DNA from: Cryomorphaceae bacterium
GTDB taxonomy: Bacteria; Bacteroidota; Bacteroidia; Flavobacteriales_G; Salibacteraceae
Reading direction: 5' to 3'
DNA length: 5,054 nucleotides
Assembly: GCA_003564735.1 (NCBI GenBank)
Contig: PXEK01000055.1
Coordinates: forward strand, 1-5,054
This document shows positions 1-5,054 of this stretch, one piece after another. Both the position numbers and the translations under genes were made by a program. Position 1 is the first letter of the stretch, and each line of letters opens with the position of its first letter. Under the pieces are notes generated by a model, which was not told the origin of the DNA, did not search any database, and saw only the letters and a list, made by a program, of their open reading frames with translations.

Positions 1-1
1 A

Positions 2-1726
2 AAAAATAACGAAAAACCCATTTACGGCAAGTATTATGAAAGCTCGTTTTTCTTCGCTTCCAAAGTGCTCAAAGAGTCGCCGCCCCTGTATATTGAGTTG
101 GAAAAAATTTACCGCCAAAAAGACGATAACTTTTTACAAATTCTCAATCGGTTACGAAATAATGAGCTCACGAATCAAGATATTGAAACCCTGAACACCT
201 ATCATCGTCCCGATTTTAAATTGAGCGACAACAAGGAATACATTTACCTAACCACACACAATTATAAGGCCGAGCGTATCAATGATGAAGCGCTGCAATC
301 ACTTTCCGGTAAAGCCTTAACTTATGAAGCCGAAATAGAACAAGATTTTCCTGAGAGTATGTACCCCGTGCCGCTTAAAGCTACATTTAAAAAGGGAGCT
401 AAAGTGATGTTTTTAACGAATGACCCCACGGGGCAAAAAAGATTCTTCAACGGTAAAATAGGTTTTATCGATTCCTTGAGTGAGGATGAAATCTACGTGA
501 GATTTGAGGATACGGGCAACGTGATTCAGGTTGAACCCTATCAATGGGAAAATACGCGGTACAAATACGATAAAAATAAAGATCAAGTTAAAGAAGTGGT
601 GAAGGGCACGTTTACCCATTTCCCTTTAAAACTTGCTCATGCCGTAACAGTGCATAAAAGTCAGGGACTTACCTTTGATTATGCCATTCTCGATTTATCG
701 GGCTCTTTCGCCCCGGGACAAATGTACGTGGCGCTCTCGCGATTGACCTCACTAAAAGGTTTGGTTCTGGCTGAACCCATACCCAATAAAAACCTCAAAC
801 CCGAGGAGGGTTTGGTTGAATTCAGTAAAATAAAAAAGCCCCGTCATGAACTCGATGAAATACTCAAAACTAACAGACGCGAATATATGAATCAACTGTT
901 GATGCGCGCTTTTGAGTTCAACGAGTTGCACTTTGCCTTTGCGAACCATTTGAGGGAGTTTTCCAAGGATGAATCGCGGTCTAAAAGAATGACATTTTTC
1001 GAGTGGACTAAAGAAAAGGCTTCCGAAGTTGAGGAATTTCGTGTAACCGGTAAAAAATTCCTAAACCTGGCTTTCTCTAAATCCGTCCCCGATTTGGAGT
1101 ACTATGCGTTCTTAAAAAAACGCATTGCAGATGCTGTGGAATATTACGCTCCAAAGTTGAAGAACCTGCATTCGGCTCTGAAAAATAAACACAGCCAAGT
1201 GAAGCAGGGTGACGGACTCAAAACTTATGCTAAAGAACTAAAAGAGTTGATTGTACTGCCCGTGCGTGCGAATAAGGCCATGGATAAAGCCCTGCTTGCA
1301 GCACAGTGCTTTAGTGAAGGAAAATACCCCGAGGTTTCAAAACAGGAACGGCAACCCGAAAAAGAAAGGAAGTCGGGCCGAAAGAAGGAAACGAAGAGAG
1401 GGAACAAACTCAAAAAAGGGGAGACTTACGACATAACCCTCAAATTGTACAAGCAGGGAAAAAGTTTGGAAGAGATTGCCCAAGAGCGATCATTAGCTTT
1501 AACCACCATCGAATCACACATAGCACGTAAAGTGGCATCGGGTGAGGTTGATATTGACGGGTTAATCAGTCAAGATAAAATGGAAAAAATCAAAGAGGCC
1601 TTTCAAAAAAAAGGCAGAGACGGACTCAATCCGGTAAAACAATTTTTGGGTGACGACTACTCATACTGGGAGTTATCACTGGTGAAGGCGCACTTGGATT
1701 ACACCGATAAAAAATCAAATGAGTAG
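2..1726 (+). CDS. Pif1/RecD-like DNA helicase with C-terminal HTH domain, 5' partial
   Basis: The frame is open from base 2 to the TAG at 1724-1726, giving 574 visible codons. The GTG at 65 is only an internal codon, because helicase-like sequence (YYESSFFFASKVL) continues upstream of it. Residue numbers below count from base 2. IYRQ at 36-39 fits motif IV. VHKSQGLTFD at 217-226 and YVALSR at 242-247 are the classic motifs V and VI of the Pif1/RecD branch of superfamily 1 (UvrD_C_2-type fold). A Lys/Arg/Glu-rich linker (about 446-473) leads to a C-terminal helix-turn-helix of the HTH_40 type (about 472-566), with the GKSLEEIAQERSLALTTIESHI pattern. Walker A and B are missing because they lie beyond the left edge. 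By family, it is a cytoplasmic ATP-dependent helicase for DNA repair or replication-fork processing; the exact substrate is unknown. The architecture is common in Bacteroidota. The family call is secure; the cellular role is inferred. Confidence 0.9.
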   Translation, partial: KNNEKPIYGKYYESSFFFASKVLKESPPLYIELEKIYRQKDDNFLQILNRLRNNELTNQDIETLNTYHRPDFKLSDNKEYIYLTTHNYKAERINDEALQSLSGKALTYEAEIEQDFPESMYPVPLKATFKKGAKVMFLTNDPTGQKRFFNGKIGFIDSLSEDEIYVRFEDTGNVIQVEPYQWENTRYKYDKNKDQVKEVVKGTFTHFPLKLAHAVTVHKSQGLTFDYAILDLSGSFAPGQMYVALSRLTSLKGLVLAEPIPNKNLKPEEGLVEFSKIKKPRHELDEILKTNRREYMNQLLMRAFEFNELHFAFANHLREFSKDESRSKRMTFFEWTKEKASEVEEFRVTGKKFLNLAFSKSVPDLEYYAFLKKRIADAVEYYAPKLKNLHSALKNKHSQVKQGDGLKTYAKELKELIVLPVRANKAMDKALLAAQCFSEGKYPEVSKQERQPEKERKSGRKKETKRGNKLKKGETYDITLKLYKQGKSLEEIAQERSLALTTIESHIARKVASGEVDIDGLISQDKMEKIKEAFQKKGRDGLNPVKQFLGDDYSYWELSLVKAHLDYTDKKSNE

Positions 1727-1803
1727 CTCCCCGCAAACCCGTTAGCTCCAATCGCCCGCAAGAGTGTACTTTTCCTACCTTAACAAAAACGTATTTTTCA
1801 GGC

Positions 1804-1818
1804 ATCACACATGGTGAT
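1804..1818 (+). terminator. Weak hairpin downstream of the helicase gene
   Basis: ATCAC (1804-1808) and GTGAT (1814-1818) form a 5-bp stem with a 5-base loop, followed by T-rich sequence (tctctatttt). It lies 78 bases after the helicase stop, where a transcript end would be expected. The stem is short and the T tract is interrupted, so this is only a candidate terminator. Confidence 0.2.
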
Positions 1819-1860
1819 AATCTCTATTTTGAATCAATATTATTTAGGTGAGGTGAAATA

Positions 1861-1893
1861 AAGTTCAAATCGAAATAAATAATATTTGAATTT
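1861..1893. promoter_or_regulatory. Inverted repeat overlapping the -33 element (candidate operator)
   Basis: AAGTTCAAAT (1861-1870) and ATTTGAATTT (1884-1893) are inverted copies that match at 9 of 10 positions, separated by 13 bases. The inner seven (TTCAAAT/ATTTGAA) are perfect, and their centres are 20 bases apart, about two helical turns. The right arm covers the TTTG of the -33 element at 1885-1888, so a dimeric protein bound here would block RNA polymerase. The binding protein is unknown. The HTH-containing DUF2089 protein encoded just downstream is one possibility, by inference only. In such A/T-rich DNA, chance cannot be excluded. Confidence 0.45.
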
Positions 1894-1915
1894 GTTGTCT
1901 ATTTATTTAATTTTG
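1885..1915 (+). promoter_or_regulatory. Bacteroidota-type promoter for the DUF2089 operon
   Basis: TTTG at 1885-1888 and TAATTTTG at 1908-1915 are separated by exactly 19 bases. This matches the -33 TTTG and -7 TAnnTTTG consensus known for the primary sigma factor of Bacteroidota. Transcription would start at about 1920-1923 and leave a leader of about 185 bases before the ATG at 2108. It is the only full match I found in this intergenic region, and it points towards the three-gene operon. Confidence 0.7.
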
Positions 1916-2107
1916 CAGTGAATTAATCCTGAATAATGACTTAGAGAAATGTAAGAAGGCTCAAAGTGCAATAAAATCAATTGCGATTAATTTTAATCCG
2001 TCACCGTTAGGGTCAAATTTTAAAACACACGGGAGCGGTTAATTTTAAAATGCTTTGAACACGTAACAGATTCTCTGATGCATTTAGCGGATTAAATACC
2101 ATTCTCA
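1916..2107 (+). other. Long A/T-rich leader of the DUF2089 operon with repeated motifs
   Basis: I see no gene in this stretch, which lies between the promoter and the first start codon. It holds three similar elements: GATTAATTTTAATC (1985-1998, with 6-base inverted arms), AAATTTTAAAA (2015-2025) and TTAATTTTAAAA (2039-2050), with starts about 25-28 bases apart. The last two can also pair as ATTTTAAAA (2017-2025) with TTTTAAAAT (2043-2051) around a 17-base loop. No known riboswitch pattern is recognisable. The ATGs present open only into frames of one or two sense codons. Confidence 0.4.
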
Positions 2108-2368
2108 ATGCGATTACCTGTTTCTTGTCCCGCTTGCGACAAAACACTAAAAGTGAGTAAGCTCAAATGTGAATCTTGTGAAACTGAGGTTTCAGGCATG
2201 TTCGCCCTGCCAAAGCTATTGACCTTACCTGAGGAGGATTTAGAGTTCATCTTGGAATTTGTAAAATCGGGCGGCAGCTTAAAAAAAATGTCTGATCAAA
2301 TGAATCGGTCTTATCCCGTGGTGCGCAACACCTTAGATCAAATTATAGAAAAACTGAAAGAACAATGA
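2108..2368 (+). CDS. DUF2089 family zinc-ribbon/HTH protein
   Basis: This 86-residue cytoplasmic protein has two parts. An N-terminal zinc ribbon carries paired cysteines C7-P-A-C10 and C21-E-S-C24, which should bind one zinc ion. The C-terminal half (about 40-84) is helical and ends in a helix-turn-helix-like segment (SLKKMSDQMNRSYPVVRNTLDQII, about 57-80). The order, the spacing and the FALPKLLTLPEEDLEFILEFV stretch match DUF2089, a family of small uncharacterised proteins thought to be DNA-binding. The ATG at 2108 leaves the first Cys pair close to the N-terminus, as is usual for the family; no Shine-Dalgarno is visible. It is the first gene after the promoter at 1885-1915, and its stop overlaps the next start (ATGA). 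A role as operon regulator is inferred from the HTH and its position. The family call is strong; its target is unknown. Confidence 0.85.
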   Translation: MRLPVSCPACDKTLKVSKLKCESCETEVSGMFALPKLLTLPEEDLEFILEFVKSGGSLKKMSDQMNRSYPVVRNTLDQIIEKLKEQ

Positions 2369-2970
2369 AAGCAATACAGTTACTTAAAAAACCCTTTGAT
2401 TATTACGGCGGTTCAAAACTCCTCATGGTTTCTGTAGCTCTTTTGTTGCCGCTCATTTTAGCTTCCGGTGTGTTGAATATTCATTTTACGGGATCGCTTA
2501 ATTTGCATTTTTTGCAGTACGATTTACTTCCCTATTCTCAATTTATACAAGTTCTCTTTATCATATTTTTATTTTCTCTTTTTACCGGCATTACCTCCTA
2601 CGTTAAGCGAAGGTCTTTCCCGCGCATCATTGATCTTGTTGCGCCTTTCACAGCCGCCCGTGCTCCGTTGCTTTTCACCGTATTGTTTTTTCCGTTATTC
2701 GGCATTGATGAAGAAAGTATGCGCGCCATCGTCTCGAATATAGGGGAAATGGAAAACGCACTTTCGGGAGCGCTCTTGAAATTGGTGTTTTTTGCACTTT
2801 GTGCACTGCCTTTCATTATATACACCGTGTACCTTCATTACAGCGTATTCTCTCTCAATACCGCCATGAAGGGGGCGCCGGCCGTTATCACTTTTACAGC
2901 CTTGTTTTTGATTATTGAAATTATTGTTCAAGTCACATTTTACACACTTTTTATACCCATATTCTCATGA
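2365..2970 (+). CDS. Polytopic inner-membrane protein, possibly Yip1-like
   Basis: This 201-residue protein has about five hydrophobic segments (roughly residues 19-37, 58-79, 98-113, 136-156 and 172-198). A basic cluster, KRRSFPRIIDLVAPFTAARAP (about 81-101), lies between the second and third. A cytoplasmic N-terminal tail begins MKAIQLLKKPFDYYGG. The size, the helix number and the loop before the third helix recall the Yip1-like membrane families, but no diagnostic motif is clear, so this stays a suggestion. There is no signal peptide and no visible catalytic motif. The ATG overlaps the DUF2089 stop by four bases, and this gene's own TGA overlaps the hydrolase ATG in the same way. Translation of the three is therefore probably coupled. 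It could be a membrane partner of either neighbour; no function can be assigned from sequence alone. Confidence 0.8.
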   Translation: MKAIQLLKKPFDYYGGSKLLMVSVALLLPLILASGVLNIHFTGSLNLHFLQYDLLPYSQFIQVLFIIFLFSLFTGITSYVKRRSFPRIIDLVAPFTAARAPLLFTVLFFPLFGIDEESMRAIVSNIGEMENALSGALLKLVFFALCALPFIIYTVYLHYSVFSLNTAMKGAPAVITFTALFLIIEIIVQVTFYTLFIPIFS

Positions 2971-4190
2971 AAAACTTGATGGTTTTACTGCTGTTTTTAC
3001 TTTGTGCCTTTTCGGTCAGAACCCAAACAGAGATCAACTTTCAAAGTTCCGATTCATTCTTGTTGGCCGGTACCTTGACCCTGCCTGAGGGTGTTTCTCG
3101 TCCGCCCGTTTTGGTTCTCATCCACGGTTCGGGGCCCGTAGATCGAAACGCCGAGTTACGCATCACCAACCGGCCCAACTTTCCTTGCATCTATCCCGAG
3201 CTCATCGGTCAAACATCCATGCTTTTTAAAGACATTGCCGATTCTTTAAAAAATGCAGGAATTGCCGTTTTGAGATACGACAAAAGAACTACACGGCCCA
3301 ATGATGTAAATGCCCGAGAACTCTCCGTTAACCAATTTGTTAACGATGCACTCGCGGCCGTGAACTATCTCAGAAGTAACAGTGATGTAGATACCTCGCG
3401 CATCTTCATATTGGGGCACAGTCAAGGCTCGAGTGTAGCCTCAAAATTGCTCACCCTTGACCGCGGAATTAAAGGCGTAATTTCCGCAGCGGGTTCCACC
3501 ACCCGAATTGACACTTTGTACGCCAATCAAGTTTTCCGCATTCAGTCAAGTTGTAATAATGACTCCGCAACCGCCGTGTTACAGCGAATGCAAGTGTTAG
3601 CTGCCATGCAGCAAATAAGAGCCGGACTCGTTCCCGATACACTTCCCGTATTGGGCGCCTACCCTAAATTTTGGCAAAGTTGGATGAATATTTCCGATTC
3701 GGCAGTGTACAACTACACCCGCTCTAAGGTTCCCTTATTGGTTTTACAAGGTGATGATGACTTTAATGTTCCCGTGGAGGAAGCAGACCGCTTCAAAGCT
3801 ATGAATCGTGAAAACTTTAACGTACATATTTTGAAAGGAATTAACCACCTGTTCAATGACGGCATTAACATAAAGACAGATGAGCAGACGCTAAAATTGA
3901 TTATAGATTTTATTTTGAAAGATCGAGAAACCGGTTTTTTGGAACCGATAAATGATTCGGAAGAAGAGTTCTATGAAATACGACGTGAACGAAACCGAAT
4001 TGATATTCACAATATTGGTGAGGAAAGGCTATATGCAGAAATGTACGATGTAAACGGTAGATATCTTTGTGGTAAAAACATTGGTCGGTATGGTCAAGTC
4101 AGCTTTGATTTATCGCAACCCGTAACATTACTGCGAATTAGAGCGGGACAAAAGAATAAGACCATAAAATTGGCTCGAATCGGGTCGTGA
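2967..4190 (+). CDS. Secreted alpha/beta hydrolase with T9SS-like C-terminal tail
   Basis: This 407-residue protein starts with a signal peptide (hydrophobic core about residues 4-16, likely cut near 19-20), so it is exported. The catalytic domain spans about 22-320. HGSGPVDRN at 53-61 forms the oxyanion region, GHSQG at 150-154 holds the nucleophile S152, QGDDDFNVP at 261-269 supplies the acid (probably D265), and GINHLF at 291-296 supplies H294. This is the complete triad of the esterase/acyl-hydrolase group that resembles dienelactone hydrolase and S9 peptidases. RYDKR at 103-107 is also typical, but the glycine that usually follows is a threonine. The cap (about 178-250) would set the substrate, which is unknown. 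Residues about 333-407 look like a type A sorting domain of the type IX secretion system (AEMYDVNGRYL, then SFDLSQPVTLLRI, then TIKLARI), although the usual G-x-Y is missing. The start is fixed by the ATGA overlap with the membrane-protein gene. Confidence 0.87.
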   Translation: MKNLMVLLLFLLCAFSVRTQTEINFQSSDSFLLAGTLTLPEGVSRPPVLVLIHGSGPVDRNAELRITNRPNFPCIYPELIGQTSMLFKDIADSLKNAGIAVLRYDKRTTRPNDVNARELSVNQFVNDALAAVNYLRSNSDVDTSRIFILGHSQGSSVASKLLTLDRGIKGVISAAGSTTRIDTLYANQVFRIQSSCNNDSATAVLQRMQVLAAMQQIRAGLVPDTLPVLGAYPKFWQSWMNISDSAVYNYTRSKVPLLVLQGDDDFNVPVEEADRFKAMNRENFNVHILKGINHLFNDGINIKTDEQTLKLIIDFILKDRETGFLEPINDSEEEFYEIRRERNRIDIHNIGEERLYAEMYDVNGRYLCGKNIGRYGQVSFDLSQPVTLLRIRAGQKNKTIKLARIGS

Positions 4191-4278
4191 GGTGACCGGT
4201 TGAAAGTAGAAATTCGGCCGCACGCGGAAATGTGTGATAAGCGAAAAACTTTTGCCCGAACCCTTCGTTCATTGCGTT

Positions 4279-4575
4279 ATGAAATGTATTAATCCCAACA
4301 GGAGCAAAGACGAATTTTATTCAGATTTAAAGCAAAAACTTGAAAAAGAGCATTCTTTTCCTTCGGTTTATATGTTTAAATTCATAGTTCCCAATTCTAA
4401 TAAACTCCATGCACAAGTGGAAGCTCTTTTTGGTGATGAGGCACAAATATCTATCAGAGAAAGCAGCAAGGGGAATTACGTTAGTGTTACGGCAAAGGAA
4501 TTGATGTTGTCTGCCGAGAATATCATCGCGCGTTACCGCAGCGCCTCGAAAATTGAAGGAATTGTTTCGCTTTAG
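4279..4575 (+). CDS. DUF493 (YbeD-like) family protein
   Basis: This small cytoplasmic protein of 98 residues matches the DUF493/YbeD family. The pattern EFYSDLKQKLE, FPSVYMFKFIVPN, a long helix (HAQVEALFG), ISIRESSKGNYVSVTAKELM and the closing YRSASKIEGIVSL fits an ACT-like alpha/beta fold known from E. coli YbeD. The family has no established biochemical role. I chose the ATG at 4279 because family members usually begin only 10-15 residues before the EFY segment. A GTG at 4234 in the same frame would add 15 residues (MISEKLLPEPFVHCV) that look unlike the family. The gene starts 88 bases after the hydrolase stop, with no strong terminator between. It could be read through from the operon or have its own weak promoter (AACTTTTG at 4247-4254 matches the -7 consensus at five of six fixed bases, with no -33 partner). 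Confidence 0.85.
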   Translation: MKCINPNRSKDEFYSDLKQKLEKEHSFPSVYMFKFIVPNSNKLHAQVEALFGDEAQISIRESSKGNYVSVTAKELMLSAENIIARYRSASKIEGIVSL

Positions 4576-4625
4576 TGTCGGGGCTTATAAGAAAGGAGAG
4601 GTGAAGGCTGAAAGGTTCCCGAACA

Positions 4626-4660
4626 AGAGTTTTTAGCGGAATTGAAATTCCGAAAACTCT
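4626..4660 (+). terminator. Long hairpin after the DUF493 gene (candidate terminator)
   Basis: AGAGTTTT (4626-4633) pairs with AAAACTCT (4653-4660). After a 3-base bulge (TAG), CGGAAT (4637-4642) pairs with ATTCCG (4647-4652) around a TGAA loop. The two stems add up to 14 pairs. It lies 51 bases past the DUF493 stop, a reasonable place for a transcript end, but no T tract follows on either strand. It may instead be a structured repeat or an mRNA-stabilising end. Confidence 0.45.
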
Positions 4661-4669
4661 AAGTCGGGA

Positions 4670-4682
4670 CGGCCTGCGGCCG
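4670..4682. repeat. Short GC-rich hairpin
   Basis: CGGCC (4670-4674) and GGCCG (4678-4682) form a 5-bp stem of only G and C with a 3-base loop. It stands out against the surrounding sequence and sits between the long hairpin and the tandem repeat. It may be a fragment of a dispersed intergenic element. No function is visible. Confidence 0.35.
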
Positions 4683-4783
4683 GAAATGGGTTAAGGTAGC
4701 TCGGGGTTGGCTCACGACTATTACAATTCCTCTGCGACACTCTGCGGAGTCACGAGCCTTCGCGGATGACAACCTCCGCGCAC

Positions 4784-4818
4784 CTCTGTGGTTTAAACAA
4801 ATAGTAATAACCGCAGAG
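4784..4818. repeat. Hairpin in repeat unit 1
   Basis: CTCTGTGGTT (4784-4793) pairs with AACCGCAGAG (4809-4818) around a 15-base loop. Nine pairs are Watson-Crick and one is a T-G wobble (4789 with 4813). Confidence 0.6.
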
Positions 4819-4850
4819 TGGCACAGAGTACATCGCAGAGTGGCACAGAG
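4812..4850. repeat. Two direct 17-base copies inside repeat unit 1
   Basis: CGCAGAGTGGCACAGAG occurs at 4812-4828 and again at 4834-4850, 22 bases apart and identical. The same pair recurs in unit 2, where the second copy has one G-to-A change at 4970. This shows the 128-base unit was itself built from a smaller module. Confidence 0.75.
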
Positions 4851-4911
4851 AAAAAGTCTCAGCGCGCCTCTGCGGAGTCCCGAGCCTCAGCGGATGACAA
4901 CCTCCGCGCAC

Positions 4912-4946
4912 CTCTGCGGTTTAAACAAATGGTACTAACCGCAGAG
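4912..4946. repeat. Hairpin in repeat unit 2
   Basis: CTCTGCGGTT (4912-4921) pairs perfectly over 10 bases with AACCGCAGAG (4937-4946), around a 15-base loop. Same position and loop length as in unit 1, here without the wobble pair. Confidence 0.65.
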
Positions 4947-5054
4947 TGGCACAGAGTACATCGCAGAGTAGCACAGAGAAAAATTCTCAGCGCATCTCTG
5001 CGGAGTCCCGAGCCTTCGCGGATGATACCCTTCGCGCGACTCTGCGGTTAAACC

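Larger units (their letters stand above)
4725..5054. repeat. 128-base tandem repeat array, cut by the window edge
   Basis: CTCTGCGGAGTC occurs at 4740, 4868 and 4996, exactly 128 bases apart. The two full units (4740-4867 and 4868-4995) align without gaps, with about 10 differences (roughly 92% identical). The third (4996-5054) is more diverged, lacks one T near its end, and runs off the window. Sequence from about 4725 still resembles the end of a unit, so at least 2.5 copies are present. Each unit holds a 10-base inverted repeat (CTCTGCGGTT and AACCGCAGAG, 15-base loop), a GTTTAAAC palindrome in the two full units, and two direct copies of CGCAGAGTGGCACAGAG 22 bases apart. I see no gene in it: the open frame at 4818-5051 merely reads through the repeat. 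I have the impression that CTCTGCGG/CACAGAG-type intergenic repeats occur in several phyla, but their role is unknown to me. Confidence 0.9.

Noticed and set aside
65..67. GTG at 65 as the start of the helicase gene
   Set aside because: The frame is open to the window edge and upstream codons encode helicase-like sequence, so the true start lies outside.
413..1413. Several minus-strand open frames of 60-70 codons inside the helicase gene
   Set aside because: They lie antisense to a well-supported gene, have no domain features, and match no promoter or neighbour.
2598..2931. Two minus-strand open frames inside the membrane-protein gene
   Set aside because: They are antisense to a coupled operon gene and show no family features.
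3003..3005. Lipoprotein reading of the hydrolase signal (Cys at residue 13, LFLLC)
   Set aside because: The residue before the Cys is Leu, not Gly, Ala or Ser, and the hydrophobic core continues past it; an ordinary signal peptide fits better.
4234..4278. GTG at 4234 as the start of the DUF493 gene
   Set aside because: The extra 15 residues do not resemble the family; the ATG at 4279 gives the usual length. It remains possible.
4818..5051. Open frame of 77 codons on the + strand within the tandem repeat
   Set aside because: It reads through 128-base repeat units in shifting frames, has no recognisable domain, and is rich in Arg and Ser as expected from translated GC-rich repeats.
4725..5054. 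CRISPR-like repeat array
   Set aside because: The repeating unit is 128 bases with near-identical content throughout. There are no short constant repeats separated by unique spacers, and no cas genes.

Overview
The window most likely comes from a member of the Bacteroidota, probably near the Flavobacteriales. Three things support this. A promoter matches the Bacteroidota sigma-factor consensus (TTTG, 19 bases, TAnnTTTG). Start codons lack clear Shine-Dalgarno sequences. The protein families also fit: a Pif1-like helicase with a C-terminal helix-turn-helix domain, and a secreted hydrolase whose tail resembles a type IX secretion sorting domain. All supported genes are on the + strand.

Layout. 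Bases 2-1726 hold the C-terminal two thirds or so of a Pif1/RecD-like DNA helicase whose ATP-binding N-terminus lies outside the window. Bases 1727-2107 are an A/T-rich intergenic region. It carries a good promoter (1885-1915), a 10-base-arm inverted repeat over the -33 element, and a leader of about 185 bases with recurring TTAATTTTAA-like motifs. Bases 2108-4190 are three genes joined by two 4-base ATGA overlaps: a DUF2089 zinc-ribbon/HTH protein, a five-helix membrane protein and a secreted alpha/beta hydrolase. A DUF493 (YbeD-like) gene follows at 4279-4575. The rest (4576-5054) is non-coding: a long hairpin, a short GC-rich hairpin, and a 128-base tandem repeat that runs off the right edge.

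How the parts may fit together. The tight overlaps and the single promoter indicate that the DUF2089 protein, the membrane protein and the hydrolase are made together. A small putative DNA-binding protein, an inner-membrane protein and an exported hydrolase would make a compact envelope-related module, possibly autoregulated through the palindrome at its promoter. That role is inference: the overlaps, promoter and palindrome are read directly, but no function is established. The helicase and the DUF493 protein look like ordinary housekeeping neighbours. The tandem repeat is the most unusual DNA structure here.
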